DNA from: Pseudomonadota bacterium
GTDB taxonomy: Bacteria > Pseudomonadota > Gammaproteobacteria > Burkholderiales > Gallionellaceae
Direction: 5' to 3'
Assembly (NCBI GenBank): GCA_021787435.1
Contig: JAJYLY010000011.1
Location: forward strand, 1-64,000
Length of the DNA: 64,000 nucleotides
In this document: positions 35,577-43,048 of the stretch, in pieces
Numbering within the stretch: position 1 is the first letter of the stretch
Layout: every line of letters begins with the position of its first letter
Translations under genes and position numbers: made by a program
Notes under the pieces: generated by a model
Database searches by the model: none
What the model was told of the DNA's origin: nothing
The model's input: the letters and a program-made list of their open reading frames with translations, nothing else

Positions 35577-37422
35577 TCCAAAACCTGTGCTGGACAGCTT
35601 GCCATTGCTGCCCGGCGTGTACCGTTACTATGACGCGCAGGGTGCGGTGCTGTACGTCGGCAAAGCCAACCAGCTTAAAAAACGAGTTTCCTCCTATTTT
35701 CAGAAAAGCCATGTGTCGCCGCGCATCCGCATGATGGTGTCGCACATTGCAAGGATAGAAACCACCGTGACGCGTTCCGAGGCAGAGGCGCTGCTGCTCG
35801 AGAACAACCTGATCAAGTCGTTGAAGCCGCGCTACAACATATTGTTCAGGGATGACAAGTCCTATCCCTATATCGTGTTGACCGCAGAAGAGTTTCCGCG
35901 CCTGACCTATTTTCGCGGCACGCCTAACAAGCAGCACCAGTATTTCGGCCCTTATCCGAATGCGTATGCGGCTAAGGAGTCGATCGCGCTGCTGCAGAAG
36001 ATTTTCCGCTTGCGCACCTGCGAGGAAAGTGTGTTCAAAAATCGCATGCGCCCCTGCCTGCTGCATCAGATCGACCGTTGCACCGCACCCTGTGTCAACC
36101 TGATTTCTGAGCAAGACTATCGTACCGATGCCCACTGCGCTTTGCTGCTTTTGCAGGGAAAACATCAGGAAGTTGAGCGTAATTTACAAGGCGCGATGGA
36201 AAAGGCGGCAGATGAGCAGCGCTATGAGCAGGCAGCCGTGCTGCGCGACCAGTTGCGTGCGCTGCATACCGTGCAGCAGAAACAGTTCGTCGAATCCACA
36301 GGTGGAACCGTCGATGCCGACATCATTGCGCTTGCGATGTCAAACGGACTGGCCTGCGTGAACCTGGCGGTGGTGCGCGGCGGACGCCATCTGGGCGACA
36401 AGAGTTTTTTCCCGGAACATGCGGAAGACCTCCCGGCAGATGAGATCGTGGAGGCATTCCTCGCGCAGCATTATCTGAATCGCGCTGTGCCGCCTTTACT
36501 GATACTGGCGGCAGAGTGCAGGTCCGGGCAGGCGGACGATGCGTTGGCGCAACTGTTATCCGAGCAGGCAGGACATCAAGTCAGAATCATCACGGCGGCA
36601 AGCGGGGCGCGCCGTCAATGGCTGGAAATGGCAACGCGCAATGCGGAACTGGCATTGGGACAGCGCATCATGCAGCAGGGAGGGGAGTCGCTGCGCCTTG
36701 ATCGGCTGAGAACCTTCCTGGATATGCCGCATCTGCAGCGCATCGAATGTTTCGACATCAGCCATACCATGGGCGAGGCGACGGTCGCATCCTGCGTGGT
36801 TTACGACAATATGGAAATGCGTGCTGCACAATACCGGCGATACAACATTCCCGTTCTGAGCAAAACCGAAGGGACTGCCCTGAGCTCAGTCGAAGGGGGG
36901 GGCATTACAGCAGGAGACGACTACGCGGCAATGAAACAGGCATTGATGCGCCGCTATCAGAAACTTGCGGAAGGCAAGGCAGTGCGGCCTGATCTGGTGC
37001 TGATAGACGGGGGACTCGGGCAACTGCATAGCGCGATGCAGGTGATGCAGGAATTGCATCTGGATTTGCCTCTGGTTGGCGTTGCCAAGGGTGCCTTGCG
37101 TAAGGCAGGCATGGAGCAGCTGATTTTCCCCGATGGAACTTCGCGCCGCATGCCGGAAGACGAGCCTGCGTTGCATCTGATCCAGACGATAAGGGACGAG
37201 GCACACCGCTTTGCCATCACCGGGCACAGGGCGCGCCGCGGCAAGGCGCGTGTCGCATCCAGTCTCGAAGAGATAAGTGGAATAGGGGACAAGCGCCGCC
37301 GCAGCCTGCTTACCCACTTCGGCAGCTTGCGCGAAATCGCCCAAGCGAGCGTGGAGCAGCTCTGCCAGGTGGAAGGAATCAGCAAATCGCTTGCTACAAG
37401 GATTTATCAGCAGCTACACTGA
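35551..37422 (+). CDS. uvrC: Excinuclease ABC subunit C
   Basis: A 623-residue subunit that makes the dual incision of nucleotide excision repair with UvrB. Domains in order: GIY-YIG endonuclease (LPGVYRYYDAQGAVLYVGKA), UVR motif for UvrB contact (near residue 215), RNase H-like endonuclease (RIECFDISHTMGEATVAS) and C-terminal helix-hairpin-helix (ISGIGDKRRRSLLTHFGS). The start is uncertain: TTG here or TTG four codons later, both within the udg coding end and without a clear ribosome site. It is followed by pgsA after 5 bases. Confidence 0.94.
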   Translation: MQCTLERFDPKPVLDSLPLLPGVYRYYDAQGAVLYVGKANQLKKRVSSYFQKSHVSPRIRMMVSHIARIETTVTRSEAEALLLENNLIKSLKPRYNILFRDDKSYPYIVLTAEEFPRLTYFRGTPNKQHQYFGPYPNAYAAKESIALLQKIFRLRTCEESVFKNRMRPCLLHQIDRCTAPCVNLISEQDYRTDAHCALLLLQGKHQEVERNLQGAMEKAADEQRYEQAAVLRDQLRALHTVQQKQFVESTGGTVDADIIALAMSNGLACVNLAVVRGGRHLGDKSFFPEHAEDLPADEIVEAFLAQHYLNRAVPPLLILAAECRSGQADDALAQLLSEQAGHQVRIITAASGARRQWLEMATRNAELALGQRIMQQGGESLRLDRLRTFLDMPHLQRIECFDISHTMGEATVASCVVYDNMEMRAAQYRRYNIPVLSKTEGTALSSVEGGGITAGDDYAAMKQALMRRYQKLAEGKAVRPDLVLIDGGLGQLHSAMQVMQELHLDLPLVGVAKGALRKAGMEQLIFPDGTSRRMPEDEPALHLIQTIRDEAHRFAITGHRARRGKARVASSLEEISGIGDKRRRSLLTHFGSLREIAQASVEQLCQVEGISKSLATRIYQQLH

Positions 37423-37427
37423 CGGTC

Positions 37428-37994
37428 ATGAAGATCAACATTCCAAATCTGCTCACCTGGTTTAGAATCCTGCTCATCCCAGTGTTTGTTGCAGCGTTTT
37501 ACCTGTCCGACAGCACGCTATCCCCGCATTCGAAAAATCTGATTGCGACCGGCGTGTTTGTGCTGGCATCGATGACGGATTGGCTGGATGGCTATCTTGC
37601 GCGGAAGCTGAACCAGTCTTCCGCATTTGGCGCCTTCCTTGATCCTGTCGCTGATAAACTGATGGTGGCCGCGGCGCTGATACTGTTGGTCAAGCTGGAG
37701 CGCGCCGATGCGATCATCGCTTTCATCATCATCGGCCGTGAGATCACCATCTCTGCGCTGCGCGAATGGATGGCCAAAGTGGGGGAGAGCAAGAGTACGG
37801 CCGTCTCCATGTTGGGCAAGATCAAGACCAGTTTTCAGATGATTGCCATTGCGATGCTGCTATACCACGAGCGTGTCCTGAATGTGGATTGCCAGGCTGT
37901 TGGTTCGCTCTTGCTTTACATGGCCGCACTGCTCACTTTGTGGTCCATGGGTTACTATCTGATGGTGGCGATGCAGAGACTGAAAGAAATATGA
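37428..37994 (+). CDS. pgsA: CDP-diacylglycerol-glycerol-3-phosphate 3-phosphatidyltransferase
   Basis: A 188-residue inner-membrane enzyme making phosphatidylglycerophosphate, the first committed step to phosphatidylglycerol and cardiolipin. The CDP-alcohol phosphotransferase motif is complete: DWLDGYLARKLNQSSAFG followed by AFLDPVADK. Several membrane helices are spread over the protein. It closely follows uvrC, a common neighbourhood in proteobacteria, and precedes the tRNA cluster. Confidence 0.95.
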   Translation: MKINIPNLLTWFRILLIPVFVAAFYLSDSTLSPHSKNLIATGVFVLASMTDWLDGYLARKLNQSSAFGAFLDPVADKLMVAAALILLVKLERADAIIAFIIIGREITISALREWMAKVGESKSTAVSMLGKIKTSFQMIAIAMLLYHERVLNVDCQAVGSLLLYMAALLTLWSMGYYLMVAMQRLKEI

Positions 37995-38002
37995 AATCGG
38001 CG

Positions 38003-38030
38003 TTGCTTTCGTCGTTTGTGTCTGTATAAT
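38003..38030 (+). promoter_or_regulatory. Sigma-70-type promoter of the tRNA cluster
   Basis: A TTGCTT box and a perfect TATAAT are separated by 16 bases, with TATAAT ending 10 bases before the first base of tRNA-Pro. It overlaps the region just after the pgsA stop. A strong promoter is expected for stable RNA genes. Confidence 0.75.
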
Positions 38031-38040
38031 GCGCAGCCTT

Positions 38041-38117
38041 CGGGGTGTAGCGTAGCCTGGTAGCGCGCCTGCTTTGGGAGCAGGATGTCGGGAGTTCGAA
38101 TCTCTCCACCCCGACCA
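38041..38117 (+). tRNA. tRNA-Pro (TGG)
   Basis: The 77-base cloverleaf has acceptor strands CGGGGTG and CACCCCG, anticodon TGG in loop TTTGGGA, a T arm with GTTCGAATC and an encoded CCA. First of a three-tRNA transcript. Confidence 0.95.
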
Positions 38118-38152
38118 GGTTCAGGTAGTAACTCGTTGCTTGCCGATGAATT

Positions 38153-38229
38153 GTGCCCGTAGCTCAACCGGATAGAGCACCAGCCTTCTAAGCTGGGGGT
38201 TACAGGTTCGATTCCTGTCGGGCACGCCA
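38153..38229 (+). tRNA. tRNA-Arg (TCT)
   Basis: Acceptor strands GTGCCCG and CGGGCAC pair fully, the anticodon loop CTTCTAA gives TCT, the T arm carries GTTCGATTC and CCA is encoded. Second in the cluster, 35 bases after tRNA-Pro. Confidence 0.95.
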
Positions 38230-38255
38230 GTGTCTTATGGAATTGTCAGGTCAAC

Positions 38256-38332
38256 GGTGGCTGTAGCTCAGTTGGTAGAGTCCAGGATTGTGATTCCTGT
38301 TGTCGTGGGTTCGAGCCCCATCAGCCACCCCA
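38256..38332 (+). tRNA. tRNA-His (GTG)
   Basis: Acceptor strands GTGGCTG and CAGCCAC pair, with the extra 5' G (position -1) opposite C73 that marks tRNA-His. The anticodon is GTG and CCA is encoded. Its 3' side borders integrase remains, so it may have been an integration site. Confidence 0.95.
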
Positions 38333-38339
38333 AATAAAC

Positions 38340-38371
38340 AAGCACTTAGATAAAACTGGGTGCTTTTTTAT
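38340..38371 (+). terminator. Rho-independent terminator after tRNA-His
   Basis: AAGCAC pairs with GTGCTT around an AT-rich loop and is followed by six T. It ends the tRNA transcript and overlaps the end of the integrase fragment on the other strand. Confidence 0.7.
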
Positions 38372-38591
38372 TGTCTGCTGTAGCCAAATCATAGCCACTT
38401 ACAAGATGCATTCCAGAAAATTTTTCAACGTATCCGGAAAGGTGTTCACTGGATAGGTGCGCATATCGCTTCACCATCTCCGCAGATTTCCAGCCTCCCA
38501 GCTCTTGTAACACAATGAGGCGGTGTTCCCGAGGTAAACTGAAAAAAAGCAGCATGAACCCGCTGGTGTCCCTTATTGACGACCACCTCAC
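38346..38591 (-). pseudogene. Tyrosine integrase C-terminal fragment, frameshifted
   Basis: The segment LQELGGWKSAEMVKRYAHLS and the following HL are the C-terminal catalytic block of phage integrases, including the Tyr of RYAHL. Just before it the frame breaks: removing one T (plus strand A at 38514-38515) joins SGTPPH from another frame to VLQELGGW, giving the normal family sequence. The rest of the enzyme is absent or unrecognisable. Its position at the 3' end of tRNA-His suggests a former element. It cannot be functional. Confidence 0.8.
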
Positions 38592-38856
38592 TCTCCCTCA
38601 TGTGTGGTAAATTCGGCTTGTGAGACAGTTTACAGATATGCTTGCTTTATTCACATCTTGACGCTTCAGGTCCAACTACGACCAGTTTGCTTTTTATGTC
38701 ACTGAGTAGGCGGGAACAGTTGGGTAATTTGTCATTTCTCGGGCAGAGGATGCATGGATGAAATGATAGGTCGGAATGCTGAAATGAAGAGCTATGAATA
38801 AGGATCGCCCGCTACTCTCCAAGTCATAATAGAATCATTTTATATGTTGCTGCTCT

Positions 38857-39696
38857 ATGAATTGCAGACCACCTTCCGATATGAACAATGACATATCCGA
38901 CAAGCTTGCAATCAAAACGTCTGAACTGACGCGACAGTTCGGGAATTTGATTGCTGTGGATCACATCGAATTGCGTGTTTCCTATGGGGAGATTTTTGGA
39001 TTGCTCGGCGCAAATGGTGCAGGGAAAAGCACCGTGATCAAGATGCTTACAACCCTGCTGCCACCAACCATTGGATTTGCAGAAGTGGGAGGGTTCGATA
39101 TCATCAAATCCCCGGGAGATGTCCGACGGAGTATCGGCTATGTGTCACAACTTGTGTCCGCAGATGGCACCCTGACAGGTTTTGAAAATCTTCGTCTATC
39201 GGCCAAATTATATGGCCTTACCAGCACCGAACGAGCTGAACGCATCAATGATGCGCTGAACTTTATGGGTCTGATCGATTCAGCGCACAAACTGGTAAAA
39301 ACCTATTCAGGTGGCATGATTCGCAGACTTGAGTTAGCTCAAGCCATGTTGCATCGTCCAGCAATTCTCTTTTTGGACGAGCCAACAATTGGACTTGATC
39401 CTGTCGCGCGTCATATGGTGTGGGATCGCCTGCTGAATCTAAAACGTGACTATGGTATGACGGTGCTTATCACTACGCACGACATGGAAGAGGCCGAGGC
39501 GCTTTGCGACAGATTAGCGATTTTGCATAATGGACGAATAAGCGTAGTTGGTGCCCCGGCCGAATTATGCGCAGAGCTGGGGGCGAGTGCTACCATGGAC
39601 GATGTGTTCATACATTACGCGGGCGGTTCGATACACGAAGGGGGCACTTTCGGCGAGGTCTCACAGGCGCGCCGGACTGCTCAACGTCTGGGCTAA
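38857..39696 (+). CDS. ABC-2 type transporter ATPase, DrrA/CcmA-like
   Basis: A 279-residue ATPase. Walker A is GANGAGKST, the signature SGGMIRRLELAQAM and Walker B ILFLDEPTIGLDP, all intact; the C-terminal extension matches the DrrA group, which exports drugs, lipids or polysaccharide precursors. It forms a pair with the permease gene 5 bases later. An in-frame ATG eight codons further on is an alternative start; neither has a clear ribosome site. It lies in the accessory segment after tRNA-His, so horizontal gain is plausible. Confidence 0.88.
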   Translation: MNCRPPSDMNNDISDKLAIKTSELTRQFGNLIAVDHIELRVSYGEIFGLLGANGAGKSTVIKMLTTLLPPTIGFAEVGGFDIIKSPGDVRRSIGYVSQLVSADGTLTGFENLRLSAKLYGLTSTERAERINDALNFMGLIDSAHKLVKTYSGGMIRRLELAQAMLHRPAILFLDEPTIGLDPVARHMVWDRLLNLKRDYGMTVLITTHDMEEAEALCDRLAILHNGRISVVGAPAELCAELGASATMDDVFIHYAGGSIHEGGTFGEVSQARRTAQRLG

Positions 39697-39701
39697 GCAA
39701 T

Positions 39702-40472
39702 ATGAAACGATTTGCCAGGGAAAGTGCAGCGATTGTCGAGGTGGAGCTTATCAAGCTGGTTCGCGATCCGACCGAGATTATCTCGCGCGCAATTCAACCG
39801 GTTCTGTGGCTGGTAGTGTTCGGCCAAGTCCTCGCACAGGCCCGCGGCATTCAAACTGGGCAGTTGAGCTATCTTGCTTTCATTACACCTGGCATTCTTG
39901 CGCAGAGCATCCTGTTCAGCGCGATTTTTTATGGTATCGCAATTATATGGGAGCGCGACCTAGGCGTGGTACATAAACTTCTAGTGAGTCCAGCCAAGCG
40001 CAGTTCACTGGTTTTTGGCAAGGCGGTTGCAGCCGGATTCCGTGGAATTTTACAGGCCACTGTTATTTACCTTATCGCCTTCTTGATGCATGTTTCGCTG
40101 AAGCTGGAGCCGATTGCAATCGGTGCAGTGTTGGTTAGCGTGATGCTGGGATCCGGAATTTTTGCTACTTTTTCGCTTATCATTGCCTGTATCGTAAAAA
40201 CACGAGAACGTTTCATGGGCATCGGGCAACTCCTGACCATGCCATTGTTTTTTGCAAGCAACGCGATCTACCCCCTGGATCTCATGCCAGATTGGTTGCG
40301 TATAATCGCACTGCTCAATCCTCTTACCTATCTGATCGACGCGCTACGCGGACTGATGGTTACTGGCGGAGCAAGCATACACGGGTACGCCGTTGATTTT
40401 TCGGTCATGATTGCAGTCTTCGCCGTCATGTTATTCATCGCTGTGAGGTTGTATCCGACATTGGCAGAGTGA
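39702..40472 (+). CDS. ABC-2 type transporter permease
   Basis: A 256-residue inner-membrane protein with six hydrophobic segments, of the DrrB/ABC-2 family. The signature near the end reads PLDLMPDWLRIIALLNPLTY followed by LIDALRGLM, typical of these permeases. The start was placed at the ATG just after the ATPase stop, since a longer frame would overlap the ATPase by more than 120 bases. It works with the ATPase as an exporter; substrate unknown. Confidence 0.88.
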   Translation: MKRFARESAAIVEVELIKLVRDPTEIISRAIQPVLWLVVFGQVLAQARGIQTGQLSYLAFITPGILAQSILFSAIFYGIAIIWERDLGVVHKLLVSPAKRSSLVFGKAVAAGFRGILQATVIYLIAFLMHVSLKLEPIAIGAVLVSVMLGSGIFATFSLIIACIVKTRERFMGIGQLLTMPLFFASNAIYPLDLMPDWLRIIALLNPLTYLIDALRGLMVTGGASIHGYAVDFSVMIAVFAVMLFIAVRLYPTLAE

Positions 40473-40643
40473 ATGCAACTCGATATCACACTGTGCGACA
40501 AATGCTTCAATAGACCATTAAATTGGATGATGGTATAGGTGAAGCGTCAACCCGCCATACCCAGACCGGAGGAGGCACAACGTCAGAATCTATTTTGGAC
40601 AAGAGTGCCTTAGCATATTAAAAATTGATTGGAACAGAACTGA

Positions 40644-40672
40644 TTGACAACAGAACGTTCGTTCTCTACGAT
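40644..40672 (+). promoter_or_regulatory. umuDC promoter with LexA-type operator in the spacer
   Basis: TTGACA and TACGAT are 17 bases apart, and the palindrome AGAACGTTCGTTCT (40652-40665) lies exactly between them. It fits a GAAC-N4-GTTC box of the kind bound by LexA in Gram-positives. A repressor bound there would block RNA polymerase. AACAGAAC also occurs as a direct repeat at 40633 and 40649. Confidence 0.65.
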
Positions 40673-40699
40673 ATGGCAAGATTATGTTAATTGATTGCC

Positions 40700-41140
40700 A
40701 TGCCTTATTCCCTGTACAAAAAAATCATTGCACCAGCGATAGGCAAAACACTTGTCCTTACCCCGCTATTTGCTCACAAAATCGAAGCAGGGTTTCCATC
40801 GCCCGCTGACGACTACATTGAGGGACGACTCAGCCTGGACGAGCACCTGATCCAGCACAGGGACGCCACATTCTTTGTCCGGGCTAAAGGCAACAGCATG
40901 GTCGGTGCCGGCATTTACGATGGTGATTTGCTGGTGGTGGACCGATCTTTAACACCTTCATCTGGAGACATAGTGATTGCTGTGCTGGATGCAGAGTTGA
41001 CGGTAAAGCGTCTCATCAAGCGCGATGGGATGGTGATCCTCAAACCCGAGAACCCGGACTTCAAGGAGATTGTGCTTAAAGATGGCCAGGAGCTGCAGGT
41101 GTGGGGCGTCGTGACATCGACTACCAAGAAGTTCATATAG
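40700..41140 (+). CDS. umuD: UmuD-type SOS mutagenesis protein (S24 peptidase)
   Basis: A 146-residue self-cleaving protein that, once shortened, joins UmuC to form DNA polymerase V. The Ala30-Gly31 cleavage site lies in [13 protein letters not shown], the nucleophile is Ser66 in GNSMVGAG and the base is Lys103 in [10 protein letters not shown]. The ATG giving MPYSLYKK was chosen over a TTG three codons earlier. It precedes umuC by 8 bases and follows a promoter with a LexA-type box, so DNA damage should induce both. Confidence 0.92.
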   Translation: MPYSLYKKIIAPAIGKTLVLTPLFAHKIEAGFPSPADDYIEGRLSLDEHLIQHRDATFFVRAKGNSMVGAGIYDGDLLVVDRSLTPSSGDIVIAVLDAELTVKRLIKRDGMVILKPENPDFKEIVLKDGQELQVWGVVTSTTKKFI

Positions 41141-41148
41141 GCCATGCC

Positions 41149-42423
41149 ATGCCTATCGCCTTGGTTGATTGCAATAATTTCTACGTTTCTTGCGAACGTG
41201 TGTTCGATCCAAAACTGGAAGGCCGGCCTGTCGTCGTGCTGTCCAACAACGATGGTTGTGCGGTGGCTCGTTCCGGTGAGGTGAAAGCACTGGGTGTCAA
41301 AATGGCAGAACCGTGGTTTAAGATGGAGAAGCTGGCAAAGCAACACGGTATTATTGCGTTGTCCAGCAACTACACGCTATACGGTGATATGTCGGCTCGG
41401 GTTATGTCTATTCTGTCCACGTTTTCACCAAAACAGGAAGTCTACTCGATAGATGAATGTTTTCTGGACTTAAGTGGATTTGATCCGCAGTCGTTGGTGG
41501 CATACGGCCAAACCATCCGAAAAACCATCAAGCAACATGTCGGTATCCCGGTCTGTGTTGGCATTGCCGGCACCAAAACGCTGGCAAAGCTGGCAAACCA
41601 TTGTGCCAAAAAGCGCTACGCAGGCAAGGATGGCGTATGTGATTTTGGACGGTACAGCGCAACACAGATCAGCAAGCTGTTCGCAACGATTCCGGTTGGC
41701 GATATATGGGGTGTCGGGCGCAAGATTTCCGAGAAGCTGATCGGCATGAACATTGAGACTGTTGAGGATTTGCGAACTGCAAACTCATCCAGGATGAGGC
41801 AGCAGTTTTCGATTGTGCTGGAACGCACCATTAAAGAGCTCAATGGCATATCCTGCATCGAGCTAGACGAGGCCGATACACCACGGCAACAAATCATGGT
41901 GTCGCGATCCTTCGGCCAGGAGGTATCCAACTTTGATGACCTGTCAGAATCGATTGCGTACTTTGCTAACAGCGCTGCTGAAAAGCTGCGCAAAGATGAA
42001 TCTGTCGCATCCGGTGTCTGTGTGTTCATACAGACCAACCCGTTCAAGGGAAAGTCACCTCAATATCACCGCTCTGTTGTTATACCCATGGGTGAGCCTA
42101 CCGGCGATACCGTAAAGCTGGTAAACGTGGCCATACACGGCCTGACGGCTATCTATCGTGGTGGCTTCAGTTACAAGAAGAGCGGAGTCTTGCTCATGGG
42201 GCTGCAACCCAAGGAAGCTATTCAGACTTCGCTGTTTGATGATTTCGCAAAGCAGGACAAGTCTAACAAGTTGATGAGTGTCATGGACTCAATCAACCGG
42301 CGTATGGGGAAAGGCAGCATGACCATCGCCGCATCAGGTACGAAACAACGCTGGGCAATGCGGCGTGACTCGAAATCACCGAATTACACCACTGACTGGA
42401 ATGAACTGCCGACTGCGACTTGA
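41149..42423 (+). CDS. umuC: UmuC-type translesion DNA polymerase (Pol V catalytic subunit)
   Basis: A 424-residue Y-family polymerase for bypass of damaged bases. Catalytic motifs are [14 protein letters not shown] at the start and [13 protein letters not shown] with the metal-binding Asp-Glu pair; the little-finger domain follows (from ~230), and the C-terminus holds LQTSLFDDF, a beta-clamp-binding-like sequence reading QTSLFD. The start at MPIALVDC gives the normal family N-terminus. Coupled to umuD in the accessory segment; complete and probably active. Confidence 0.94.
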   Translation: MPIALVDCNNFYVSCERVFDPKLEGRPVVVLSNNDGCAVARSGEVKALGVKMAEPWFKMEKLAKQHGIIALSSNYTLYGDMSARVMSILSTFSPKQEVYSIDECFLDLSGFDPQSLVAYGQTIRKTIKQHVGIPVCVGIAGTKTLAKLANHCAKKRYAGKDGVCDFGRYSATQISKLFATIPVGDIWGVGRKISEKLIGMNIETVEDLRTANSSRMRQQFSIVLERTIKELNGISCIELDEADTPRQQIMVSRSFGQEVSNFDDLSESIAYFANSAAEKLRKDESVASGVCVFIQTNPFKGKSPQYHRSVVIPMGEPTGDTVKLVNVAIHGLTAIYRGGFSYKKSGVLLMGLQPKEAIQTSLFDDFAKQDKSNKLMSVMDSINRRMGKGSMTIAASGTKQRWAMRRDSKSPNYTTDWNELPTAT

Positions 42424-42484
42424 GTTGTATGTGGAGCTGTCTCTTAAATAGCGAAGAATCGGTTTTTAAGGAGGGTGGTGAAAA

Positions 42485-42889
42485 TTACTCCGGCAGGAAA
42501 GGCATCAAGAGTCTCTCCAGAGCAGATAGCGCAACAACAGGACTTTGATCAATCTGTGCGCGGATGATTGCCCCATCAATGGCCAGAGCGATTGGCTGCG
42601 CATTTCTCTGTCTATGCTTGGAGGCAGGCAACAAGTTTTCAATGGCAAAGGTCATCTCCTCCTTATGGCGCTGAGTGATTTTGACAACTTCAGGCAGGGT
42701 ACTGCCGAGTTCGCTAACACTGTTTATGAAAGCACATCCGCGAAAATACCCATCGACGAACCACTCCTGCAATGCGGGAACAATTGCTTGAATGGATCCG
42801 CCATGGCGTTGAAGTGCATCCACAAACCATGTCTCCAGTTTTTGAGGTTCCTCCGGTTTGGACATCAATCGCTGGAAGAAGGAATCCAC
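42485..42889 (-). pseudogene. TetR-family regulator lacking its DNA-binding half
   Basis: The 134-residue frame matches the C-terminal ligand domain of TetR/AcrR regulators (VDALQRHGGSIQAIVPALQE, then GCAFINSVSELGSTLPEV). It begins with GTG, and a stop codon lies two codons upstream. No helix-turn-helix coding sequence can be found in any frame before it. A normal member has ~50 more N-terminal residues, so this looks like a truncated gene. It could still be expressed as a ligand-binding fragment, but that is unlikely. Confidence 0.55.
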
Positions 42890-43022
42890 GTTCTTTCATT
42901 CGGAAGCATGAGCCGTCAGGCGACATGTTTCGAGGGGCTGCCCCTGCGGCAGCTTTAAGCTGAGGACGGGGAGAAAGTCAACCCGTCTGGATTTTGTCAG
43001 CGATCTTGCAGGCGTTGATCGT

Positions 43023-43040
43023 GCGCAGCGATCGCCGCGC
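43023..43040. repeat. GC-rich inverted repeat after cbbO
   Basis: GCGC-A-GCGATCGC-C-GCGC is symmetrical except for one A:C position. It lies just past the cbbO stop and could stabilise the 3' end of the cbb message; no T run follows, so it is not a classical terminator. Confidence 0.4.
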
Positions 43041-43048
43041 AACCACAT

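Noticed and set aside
43026..43037. A cyanobacterial HIP1 site (GCGATCGC)
   Set aside because: A single copy inside a larger GC-rich palindrome is not evidence of the iterated repeat.
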